Shown here: positions 56,496 through 64,000 of the stretch, one piece after another
Layout: each line of letters opens with the position of its first letter
How positions within the stretch are numbered: the first letter of the stretch is position 1
DNA from: Roseiarcus sp963696665
GTDB lineage: Bacteria; Pseudomonadota; Alphaproteobacteria; Rhizobiales; Beijerinckiaceae
NCBI GenBank assembly: GCA_963696665.1
Contig: CAVOLE010000008.1
Location: forward strand, 1,024,331-1,088,330
DNA: 64,000 nucleotides
Reading direction: 5' to 3'
The notes under the pieces: model-generated
Told to the model about the DNA's origin: nothing
The model's input: only the letters and a program-made list of their open reading frames with translations
Databases searched by the model: none
Position numbers and translations under genes: made by a program

Positions 56496-57175
56496 TCAGA
56501 TCGGGGCCAGGGATCGCAGCGTAGCGAGGATCGCATCGGGCTCCGGACGATTGCGGTCGTCGACATCGATCGCGGCGAGGGCAATACGACCGTCGCGGGT
56601 CACAACGTAGGTCGCCGGCACTGGCAGCTCCCAACTGTCGTCGCCGTTGAAGCCCGGCAGCGCCTTATTGCTAGATCGTAGCGCGCCACGCAGCTCTTCG
56701 GGCAAAAGCCAGACGAGGCCAAAACGGCGTGCGACGCTGTTGCCGAGGTCGCTGAGGACGGCGAACGCCAATTCGTTTGCCTCGGCAGTCGAGAGCGAGC
56801 CGTCCGGAAGTTGTGGCGAGATTGCGACGAGCCGTGCGCCGAGCGCGCTATCTCGGGCAGGACCGCCTGGTATGCACGGAGCTGGATGTTGCAGTAGGGG
56901 CACCACCCGCCCCGATAGAAGGCGATGACCGCCGGCCCTTCTTTCAGCAGGGCGCTAAGCGAGACGTTTCTCCCCTGCGGATCCGGTAAGGTGAAATCAG
57001 GCGCCGGATCGCCGGTTCGGATCGCCCGTTCCAGCGCAAAGCTCGCGCGCAGTTCGTCGATCTTTGCCTCGTATAGCGCGTGCCTCCCTGGTGGCGCGGT
57101 TCGTGCGAACTCGGCTTTAAAGGCATCAAGCTGCTGTTGCAGTCCCATATGGCTCATCGTCTTCGGTCCCGACAT
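56496..57175 (-). pseudogene. AhpC/TSA-type peroxiredoxin-like protein, one-base frameshift
   Basis: About 225 residues. PAPDFTLPDPQGRNVSLSAL, then FYRGGWCPYCNIQLRAY with the CPYC motif, a break near 56845, and LVAISPQLPDGSLSTAEANE and FGLVWLLPEELRGALRSSN in the next frame to the end. Several start codons are possible (57175, 57157, 57148). Reduces peroxides or acts as a thiol regulator. First gene of the leftward detoxification set, divergent from the TetR gene. Confidence 0.8.
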
Positions 57176-57212
57176 CAGCCTTCGCAAGGTACGGAGGCCA
57201 TCCGCGCCTTGC

Positions 57213-57235
57213 GTTCTAGTATAATCGTTCTAGAA
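57213..57235. promoter_or_regulatory. Candidate TetR operator and promoter
   Basis: GTTCTAG occurs at 57213 and 57227, the second within the palindrome TTCTAGAA (57228-57235), and TATAAT (57219-57224) lies between them and matches a -10 box for the TetR gene. The position between the divergent peroxiredoxin and TetR genes fits a self-regulated operator. I could not assign a -35. Confidence 0.45.
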
Positions 57236-57289
57236 TGCACTCTGGCGGAGAGGATGGCAAGATGCCGAGTTCGCTGGGCAGGCGGTGAG

Positions 57290-57892
57290 ATGGCGAGACC
57301 GAGGGAATTCGACGAAAGCGCCGTTCTGAATGCGGCCACTCAGTGCTTCTGGAAACAAGGCTATGAGGCGACCTCGGTGAGGGAGCTCGTCGAGCGTACC
57401 GGCATTACCGCGGCGAGCCTCTATAACGCGTTCGGTGATAAGCGAGCGCTCTACGAGAAGGCGTTGGATCATTACATCGAAGAGAGCGTCGCCGACAGAA
57501 TCGACGGTGCGAGTCATTGCCGCCGCTGCGAGCGATAGAGGCCTTCTTTGCGGAGATCGTGAAGCGCTCGCTCAACGATCGCGACCGGAAGGGGTGCATG
57601 CTTGTTAACGCCGCGCTCGACGTGGCGCTGCACGATGCCGCGTTTCGCAAGGTCGTTGCTGAAGTTCTCGTCGGTATCGAGACGTTCTTTCAAAGATGCG
57701 TCAGAGCCGGCCAAGCTGACGGCACGATCTCGCGATCACTGCCGGCCGAGACTTTGGCGCAGAATCTCCTCGGCGTGTTGGTGGGCATTCGGGTCCTCGC
57801 CCGGTACGCCCGGAGCGGGCCCTGCTTGAAGGCGTCGCCGCACCCGCGCTCGCGCTCCTCTGCGTCGAGACCGACAGGATTGGGACCTGATT
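57290..57892 (+). pseudogene. TetR family regulator, two frameshifts
   Basis: MARPREFDESAVLNAATQCF, then the helix-turn-helix TSVRELVERTGITAASLYNA and FGDKRALYEKAL. The frame breaks near 57517 and resumes PPLRAIEAFFAEIVKRSLND, with the family motif GCMLVNAALDVALHD. A second break near 57807 leads to RPERALLEGVAAPALALLCV. About 200 residues when repaired. GCM-type C-terminal domains are common in regulators of detoxification genes. Divergent from the peroxiredoxin-like gene. Confidence 0.78.
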
Positions 57893-58255
57893 GGAATACG
57901 TGACATCCGGGAATGCTACGGAGCGTGACGATAAAGGGAACTCTGTGCTTCAACTCGATGGTGGCCGACACCTCATTCCATCGGCACTGAGGATCGCCTA
58001 AGGACGCTGGCGGTCTTCGCCTTCCTGCCTTGCGCGTGAGGTGGCGGCTATGATTGGAGACTTCTTGAAGGCCTCCACGGGTTTCACGTGCAGTGGCCCT
58101 TCGTCGCTCGCTACGCCCGGGTCAATGGCTAGCGAATGCCCTATGTCGATGAGAGTGATCGGCGTCCAATCGGGGGTCTGACGCAACTTTGATTAAGGCG
58201 CTGTTTATGCGAGGCCCATCACGCGTGTCGATTTCCGGCGAGAACTGACCCAGGA
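57893..58255. other. Gene-poor stretch with possible IS-end remnant
   Basis: About 360 bases. A 62-codon minus-strand frame (57998-58186, SLAIDPGVASDEGPLHVKPV) looks protein-like but I do not recognise it. Near the right side TGTCGATTTCCGGCGAGAAC (58227) has the look of an IS21-type left end. No complete gene. Confidence 0.35.
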
Positions 58256-58333
58256 TTGGAGTGGGCCCCGGGGGCGGACATGGGCGGACTTAACATTTGA
58301 CCGGCAGGCTGGGCTTTCGAAGGACGAAAGCTC

Positions 58334-58684
58334 ATGGTCAGGTATCGCTCGCACAGCATCGAATTTAAGCGTCAGATCGCGCAGGAGTTTCTGGCTGGCG
58401 ATACGCTCCACTGTTTGGAGAAACGCCACGACCTCTCGCGCAATTTGATCCGCGTCTGGGTCGAGCGGTATCAGGCCGGCGCCTTCGACGAGGACGCCGC
58501 GGCGGCCGACCTCCTTCAGCAATACGAAGCGCGGATCGCCGCCCTCGAACGGCTGGTCGGCAAGCAAGCGCTGGAATTGGAATTTCTAAAGGGGGGTCAG
58601 CGAAACGCACCGTCAGCGAGAAGCGGACCTACGTCCGCAATTGCCGGCCCGAAACAGTCTCCGTCGCCGAAGGATGCCGGCTGA
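58334..58684 (+). CDS. IS3 element B orfA
   Basis: 116 residues: MVRYRSHSIEFKRQIAQEFL with a helix-turn-helix (LEKRHDLSRNLIRVWVERYQ) and coiled-coil ARIAALERLVGKQALELEFL. The end of orfA overlaps the orfB frame, where IS3 elements normally make a -1 shift to produce the full transposase. Confidence 0.8.
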   Translation: MVRYRSHSIEFKRQIAQEFLAGDTLHCLEKRHDLSRNLIRVWVERYQAGAFDEDAAAADLLQQYEARIAALERLVGKQALELEFLKGGQRNAPSARSGPTSAIAGPKQSPSPKDAG

Positions 58685-59189
58685 TGGGGATCTCACGCTC
58701 GGCCTACTATAACGCGCCTACGGGGCGCCCGATGACACAGCCATCGTCGAGGCGATGAGCGCGATCCGCGACGCGTTCGAACGCTACGGTTGGCGACGCA
58801 TGCAGGCCCACCTTCGCCAGCAAGGCCTCGTGGTCAATCACAAGAAGGTCAAGCGTCTCATGCGCGAACACGATCTCCAGCCACGCATGCGTCGGCGATA
58901 TGTGGCGACGACGAGCAGCGATCACGACCATCCGATCTTCCGCAATCTGGCGAAGGACAGGGTCGTCAACGGCGCCAATCAGCTCTGGGTCGCCGACATC
59001 ACTTACGTCGCTGTCGCCATGGGCTTCGTTTATGTCGCCGTGATTCTCGACGCCTGGTCGCGTCGCGTTGTCGGCTACGCCATCAGCCGATCCGTCGATG
59101 TCCGGCTGACGCTCGCCGCTCTGAACGCCGCAATCGAGGACCGGAGGCCGCCGGCCGGCTGCCTTCATCACTCGGACCGCGGTTCGCAA

Positions 59190-60651
59190 GGCGGATTCAA
59201 ACGATCGTCGCAACACGTGAATGTAGGAGGTTGCGATGACCCCTCGAAAGCGCCGATCCCACCGGTCTGGACGGGCGCCGTTGCCATCACCAGGACGGCC
59301 GCCAGCAGCGAAGCGATCTGAACTCCAGCGATTTTGGCTGGGGATTACGCAGGGGATGACCAGCGAGGATGCTGCGCTGGCTGCTGGCATGTCGCAGCCT
59401 GTCGGAACCAGATTGTTTCGAGAGGCCGGCGGCATGCCACCAGCGATGTTTCCGATCTTCGGCCAAGCCGCCGTCCGAACGGTATCTCAGCTTTGCGGAG
59501 CGTGAAGAGATTGCGCTTCTTCGTGTGCGGGGCCTTTCGGGGCGAGAGATTGGACGGCGTATTGGTCGCTCGGCCTCCACCATCTCCCGTGAGCTGAGAC
59601 GGAATGCGGCGACGCGCAGCGGCGGTCTGGAATATCGTGCATCGACAGCCCAATGGCACGCCGAACGATCGCGCCGGCGCCCGAAAGCCGCCAAGCTTGC
59701 GCTGAACTCGGCCTTACGCGTCTATGTCGCGGAGAGGCTGGCTGGAACGGTCGCGGCTCCTGATGGCGCTGTCGTTGCTGGCCCTTCGGTGCCTTGGAGG
59801 GGACGCCGTCACGGCCAACGAAAGGCTCGTCGATGGAGCAAGGCCTGGAGTTCCTGAGCAGATCTCCCGGCGTTTGGCGGTAGACTTCCCGAATGACGAG
59901 GACATGCGGATCAGCCACGAAGCCATTTACCAAGCACTCTTCATCCAGGGCCGAGGCGCACTGCGGCGAGAACTGACGGCATGCCTGCGCACCGGACGGG
60001 CGCTGCGAACGCCGCGGGCCCGCGTGAGCCAGCGCGGCAAAGGCTTCGTGTCGTCCGAGATCATGATTAGCCAGCGCCCGGCCGAGGCCGATGACCGAGC
60101 GATTCCGGGGCACTGGGAGGGCGATCTCATCCTGGGGCTAGGCAGCTCGGCGATCGGCACGCTCGTCGAGCGCACGACGCGCTTCACGATGCTTTTGCAT
60201 CTGCCGCGACTGGACGGTCATGGCAATGTTCCGCGAGCCAAGAATGGACCAGCTCTCGCGGGACATGGCGCCGAGGCTGTTCGCGATGCGATCGCGCGCG
60301 CCATCGTAACCCTGCCTCAGGAACTTCGGCGTTCGCTGACCTGGGATCAAGGCGCCGAGATGGCCCAACACGCGGCGCTCAAAATCGACACAGGCATCCA
60401 AGTCTACTTCTGCGATCCTCAGAGCCCCTGGCAGCGCGGCGCCAACGAGAACACCAATGGATTGCTGCGACAATACTTCCCGAAGGGCACCGACCTGAGC
60501 GTGCACAGCGCTGAGAACTCTCGCCGCTATCGCCGCAATCCTCAACGCGCGACCACGAAAAACCCTCGGCTGGGCGACACCCGCCGAAGCCCTTGACCGA
60601 TGGCTCACATAGAACCGAATGTTCCCGTTGCGACGATCGTTTGAATCCGCC
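59190..60651 (+). mobile_element. IS30-family element, copy 2
   Basis: 1,462 bases, the same element as 49638-51097 with single extra bases at 59851-59852 and 60516-60517 and one difference in the right terminal repeat (GTTTGAAT instead of GTTTAAAT). Here the two 25-base ends match perfectly. Target duplication CAA, exactly as for copy 1. Confidence 0.92.
59236..60595 (+). pseudogene. IS30 transposase, copy 2, frameshifted
   Basis: Same protein as copy 1 with the same N-terminal frame break, plus two further one-base insertions: TT for T at 59851 (breaks KAWSPEQISRRL) and AA for A at 60516 (breaks HSAETLAAIAAIL). The DDE core HWEGDLILG ... ANENTNGLLRQ between them is intact. Inactive as read. 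Confidence 0.85.
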
Positions 60652-60977
60652 CAATATGCCGCGCAAGCCTATCGGCTGGCCCTCGACCGGCATGGCCTCG
60701 TCGGCTCGATGGGCCGGCGCGGCAACCCATACGACAACGCCAAAGCGGAGAGCTTCATGAAGACGCTGAAGGTCGAAGCTGTCTACCCCATGGCCTACGA
60801 GACCTTCGCCGACGTCACCCAAAACCTTCCGCGCTTCATCGACCAAGTCTATAACAGCTGCCGGCTCCACTCAGCCCTCGGCTATCTGAGCCCCAAACAG
60901 TTCGAGGACCACCACGCCCGGCAGACGGTCAAATCAGCAGCCTGATCTCTGTCCGCCCCCAGGGGCCCACTCCAAGC

Positions 60978-61004
60978 CGCGTCCCTATTCCATGAAAAAT
61001 CACA
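60978..61004. repeat. IS21 right-terminus remnant
   Basis: TCCCTATTCCATGAAAAATC followed by ACA is identical to the right end of the IS21 at 46641-46663. No istA or istB remains here. It is a scar of a second insertion of the same element and a possible site of homologous recombination between 46.6 and 61.0 kb (direct orientation). Confidence 0.75.
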
Positions 61005-61376
61005 GTTTGCGTTAACCACCATGACCAGTGGCGTCGAGGGTGCAACAGCCCTTCGCATCTACGATCTGAAGTCGGGGTTGCCGTGAGTGATCTCAAACTA
61101 CATCAGATGCGGGGCGGCCCCGACCTACTGTGGCCCCAATTGCTGTCACGGCAAGAACAGGATGCGGATCCCATCGTAGCGGTGTCGTTTCTCGGGCGTG
61201 ACACCGAAGTCGCGACGGTAACGGCAAACGGATGGCTCCGCAGGTGGCCGGTCCCACGCGACCGCTGGGACCGTTCGCTTTGGGCGGAGCAGACGACTAT
61301 CGACTGCCTTGACGGGACGACAACTGGTGAGTGCTTTGTACGTGCGTCGGCTATCTCGCAGCGAATTGGCAACTAA
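61005..61376 (+). pseudogene. WD40-repeat protein, C-terminal fragment
   Basis: ATALRIYDLKSGLP, then a one-base break near 61082 and SDLKLHQMRGGPDLLWPQLL, VAVSFLGRDTEVATVTANGW and LRRWPVPRDRWDR, the last blade pattern (LRIYDL..., VATVT..GWLRRWP) of a beta-propeller. The start of the gene was removed by the IS21 remnant on the left. WD40 proteins of this kind are often large signalling proteins. Confidence 0.5.
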
Positions 61377-61707
61377 ACTTGCCATGGTCCAGAATGATCC
61401 AAAGTGAAGCTCACCCGTCTGCTCTAGACGCTCGACCAACAAATACCGCAGAAGATCTGCGTGCGAAAGAAGCCAGGTGAGGATTTTGCTTACAAAATCG
61501 GCGCAGCTTATGCGTCACGTTATAGGTGACGAACTCATCTGATTCGCTTCCTTCCGATCTCACCGCCGATGCGTCGATCCAGGCCGAGCGGGCGGCGGGA
61601 AGGCGAAGCACGGGCGGCTCGCGACGAAACCTATCTTTTTTCATGCACACCGCAGCGCCGATGCGCTGATCGCGAGGTCGAGGCCAGTGTCGGGCGCCAT
61701 CTTGATC
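61377..61707. other. No recognisable gene
   Basis: About 330 bases between the WD40 fragment and the ISL3 relic. Only short overlapping frames; nothing nameable. Confidence 0.4.
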
Positions 61708-62370
61708 GGGTCTGATTAACTCTTGGTGCAGGCGAGGCGGGCGCGGCGCTCCCCGATGGTGCGCTAGCGGTCTCACGCCTTGCGGTGGTATGCGGCAGCG
61801 TGGGGATGAAAACGTTGATTACATGTCACGCGCGGCCGGGCTCGAGCGTCATGAGCGTCGAACGGCGCGAGCAGGCGTGGACAGTCACTGTGGATAGCCG
61901 GGAGCCAACCTTTTGCCCGGAGTGCGACGAACAGTCCAAATCTCGCCATAGCACCTACTCGTGAACGTTCCGAGGGGCACCGGCCATTGTTCAGGGCGGC
62001 CTCGATCCTCACGAGCGCGCGCCAAGTCTTGCGACGCCGTTCGTCCGCCGGACTGCCCGGCTGGCGGAATCGTCTGGCTGCTTGGCCATAGCGCGGGCGG
62101 ACGGTCCTCGGAGCGGCTGATGGGACGGCTCGGGATGCCGGTGAGCGACACGACAATTCTGGCGGGCCTGAGGCGGAACGCCAGGGCTCAGTCCGAGAGC
62201 TGCGCCGGGGCTGCCGTCCATCTGGTTGGCGTCGATGACTGGGCGTGGCGGAAGATCAACAAACTAAAGATCCTCAAGCGAGCCATTTATAGTCGCGCCG
62301 GAGTCAATCTGCTCCGAGCCCGGATGATGCCGTTCTGAGAAGCGATTTGCACCAAGAGTCAATCAGACCC
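61708..62370 (+). mobile_element. ISL3-family element, internally deleted
   Basis: Ends GGGTCTGATTAACTCTTGGT (61708) and reverse complement GGGTCTGATTGACTCTTGGT (to 62370) differ at one base over 20. Only 663 bases remain of an element that is normally 1.3-1.6 kb. The 8-base target duplication expected for ISL3 was not found. Confidence 0.7.
61800..62335 (+). pseudogene. ISL3 transposase, N- and C-terminal ends fused by deletion
   Basis: Zinc-finger-like EPTFCPECDEQSKSRHSTYS near the start (in one frame), GMPVSDTTILAGLRRNA and VHLVGVDDWAWRK (first catalytic Asp), followed immediately by INKLKILKRAIYSRAGVNLL, which belongs at the far C-terminus. About 200 residues between are deleted and frames change upstream. 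Non-functional; related to the fragment at 24109. Confidence 0.65.
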
Positions 62371-62549
62371 AAATTTGTGTAGAAGCGACCATCTGGTTTT
62401 TAGCGTAAATCCGGGCCGGTATAACAACTTAGCCTATCGTGCCGCGCGCTTCTGAAGACGTAAGTGATAGCGGCCGAGCGCCTGAGCGCCACGCTCATCG
62501 GCAGTACGAGAGAGCGCTTCGGCCGCCCTCTTTTTGCGTTGAGCGACTG

Positions 62550-63274
62550 GGAAGCTCTTTCGTTTGGCGCGCCAGCTCGAGAACCCAAGCGCCGCAAGCC
62601 CCAAAAGCATCATCGACCAGGTAGCTCGTTCCGGAGCCGATGCCGCCGTGATCGCCAATGGCGCCCTAATTGCTAAGGCCCCGTCTTCAAAAGTTCCGCT
62701 GATGCCGATCGCGTCTTGAGAAAAAAATGGCGGGGTCGATCAGAGAATCAGGAAGAGTTGGAAGCAAAAAGGCTCCGATGACCGGAAAGGACAATCCTTC
62801 CGCGTGGTTGATAAAGGCGCGTGATCCCGAGGCTCGCGAAAGTGGCGTCGGCCCAGATCGCGCTGTCCGACAGCAGGCCGCCAAAAACATACCCAGCGGG
62901 CACAGCAAGATCACCGGCGCCGTCAAGGCTCACGATGTCTCCGGTGGCGCTGGTGGCAAATGCAAAGTCTCCAGTCCCAAAGGGCGTCGGAGCACTCACG
63001 TGTTTATAAAGGTCCGCGCTAACGGTCGTGCTGGGCGCTATGCCAAAGTAAGAAAGAGATGGCTGCAATATGCTTAGCAGACCGGGTCCGTCACAACGAA
63101 AGTGAGATCCGTGAGATCGAGCGTTCCGCTTCCGGTTGCGACAACGTTCGAGCCATCCTGTTCGAGCGCTACGACAAAAGCCGCCTGCGTTGGCGAGGTT
63201 GCCGCACTCGCGCCGACGAGCAGCGCTGCGCCCAGCGCAACGGCCCCGGCTGTTGGTTCTCGAAATTTGGTCAT
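62550..63274 (-). pseudogene. PEP-CTERM sorted extracellular protein, frameshifted
   Basis: Start MTKFREPTAGAVALGAALLV with a signal peptide ending TSPTQAAF, then SGTLDLTDLTFV. A one-base break leads to PSLSYFGIAPSTTVSADLYK and GDIVSLDGAGDLAVPAGYVF and GLLSDSAIWADATFASLGI. Later frames reach a C-terminal sorting signal SAPERATWSMMLLGLAALGF followed by basic residues, the PEP-CTERM pattern with one variation (PER for PEP). At least three shifts. Such proteins are exported and anchored by an exosortase system. Confidence 0.6.
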
Positions 63275-64000
63275 GCCTGAATACCCCCTTGTTCGAAGAT
63301 TGATGGGAGAGCCGCCTCGGCGAGCGGGCTCGGGGGATGTGCGCCGCTTCGTCGGTCGGGCTGCGATCGAGCGGTAGAATGAATGGCGGCTTGCGGCGCC
63401 TCTTTCTCCGAAAACGCAGAGCCTGTACATTTCGCGCAAATATTTGGGGCCTGGACCGCGATCCGTTTAACGCCGGGCGGCGGCTCGTGTGCGCAACGTT
63501 TCCGATGGATGTTCGCCGTAAGCTTCTCGATAGATCTAGGTCGATAGGCAAACGAGTTGCCAGCCTGACCGCCGACGCCCCCCCGATTGGGCCGACCGAT
63601 GTCAGCGTCCGATAGGCGTTCGGTGCCACCTCTTATCGTCGCCAGTCGGCGGCCTCGTAAGTCCGGGTCCAATATTCCCGCAACTCGCTCGCCGTAGGAG
63701 GAAATGGTTCGATAGCGATTCCATGGTGTCGTGCGGATCTCAACCTCCAATGTGGCGAACGACGCAGCCATGACAGACCCCCGGACTGTTGAGAGCGATT
63801 GTACTTGGCGGAAACCATCGGCAGTTATCACGTCTTCATGAAGTAATCAGGCAGCCTGCTTCCGACGTTGCCAACGAAGTCGCGCTGAACGTCCGTTCAA
63901 GGCACCCCGGGGGAGTCTGCGCGGCCTAATGCATAAAGCCGATCAAGGTTGAGCCGATCACGCCAGAGAACGCCGATCCGCGAGGGCGGGTTGGCTCTGT
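63275..64000. other. Right-edge region, no confident gene
   Basis: The longest frame (63271-63831, minus) overlaps the PEP-CTERM start and has no recognised domain. From the right edge a minus-strand frame runs in, ending GSAFSGVIGSTLIGFMH before a TAG near 63930; it may be the end of a gene outside the window. AAGGGGGTATTCAGGC before the ATG at 63274 is the likely RBS of the PEP-CTERM gene. Confidence 0.3.

Larger units (their letters stand above)
58620..60945 (+). pseudogene. IS3 element B orfB transposase, frameshifted and split by IS30
   Basis: RTYVRNCRPETVSVAEGCRL and GISRSAYYNAPTGRP, one missing base near 58730, then DDTAIVEAMSAIRDAFERYG. Catalytic residues: WVADITYVAVAMGF (Asp), HHSDRGSQ (Asp) and YDNAKAESFMKTLK (Glu). 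The IS30 is inserted directly after the HHSDRGSQ codon CAA (59187-59189), which is duplicated at 60652-60654; the rest of the gene is in frame at 60655-60945. Confidence 0.85.
58256..60975 (+). mobile_element. IS3-family element B, interrupted by a second IS30 copy
   Basis: Left end TTGGAGTGGGCCCCGGGGGC and right end reverse complement TTGGAGTGGGCCCCTGGGGG match apart from the C/T in the middle. It encodes orfA and orfB of a transposase clearly different from element A. A full IS30 copy (59190-60651) sits in orfB. Flanked on the right by an IS21 terminus, so it probably landed in an older IS21 relic. Confidence 0.85.

Noticed and set aside
63271..63831. A 186-codon frame at the right edge
   Set aside because: Overlaps the PEP-CTERM start and has no recognisable domain or RBS.
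1..64000. CRISPR arrays, rRNA and tRNA genes
   Set aside because: No regularly spaced repeats and no rRNA- or tRNA-like stretches were seen by eye; a covariance-model scan was not possible.

Overview
The window looks like accessory DNA of a GC-rich alphaproteobacterium, most likely Hyphomicrobiales/Rhizobiales (Beijerinckiaceae- or Rhizobium-like). The reasons are the gene content (Liv- and Rbs-type importers, paired hydantoinase genes, TarD-like dehydratase) and the mobile elements (IS21, IS3, IS30, IS630, ISL3 and IS1182 relatives). No rRNA, tRNA or CRISPR array was seen. The placement is inferred from sequence flavour only.

Layout. (1) 1-10.5 kb is a polyol/sugar catabolic locus. An aldehyde dehydrogenase and an IolD-like TPP enzyme read leftward, divergent from a sugar ABC importer, a Gfo/Idh/MocA dehydrogenase, a sugar-phosphate isomerase-like TIM barrel and an IclR regulator. 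A broken IolG-like gene follows. A perfectly shared CAAC-N3-GTTG palindrome lies in the divergent promoter and before the IclR gene, with a near-perfect third copy. (2) 10.7-12.6 kb holds remnants of a tyrosine recombinase and an asparaginase. (3) 12.6-23.9 kb has LysR and GntR regulators divergent from a TarD-like D-tartrate dehydratase. Downstream lie an RbsABC-type importer, a deacetylase/imidase-family hydrolase, a small CxxC protein, a G3E GTPase and a cyclase-family hydrolase. (4) 25.5-42.5 kb is one long leftward operon: GntR, a small zinc-ribbon protein, a complete Liv importer, two HyuA/HyuB pairs, two aminotransferases and a second cyclase. It looks like uptake and ring-opening of a cyclic amide or imide followed by transamination. 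(5) 43.7-51.4 kb is a pile-up of insertion sequences and gene fragments. (6) 51.5-57.9 kb is a thiol/electrophile-detoxification island (CcdA, thioredoxin, AhpD-like, FAH-like hydratase, two GSTs, SDR, peroxiredoxin-like, TetR). (7) 58-64 kb has more nested insertion sequences and fragments of a WD40 and a PEP-CTERM protein.

Two things stand out. The same IS30-family element occurs twice, each time inserted after the equivalent codon of the catalytic HHSDRGxQ motif of two different IS3-family transposases, both with a CAA target duplication. Also, at least 20 reading frames are broken by single-base indels, many in short homopolymers, while catalytic motifs are intact. The two IS30 copies, which read the same apart from two one-base insertions and one terminal base, suggest that many of these are sequence errors rather than decay.

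Best candidates for an undescribed system are the 17.4-23.9 kb importer/hydrolase/GTPase module and the convergent 25.5-42.5 kb double-hydantoinase operon, both apparently aimed at cyclic C-N compounds.
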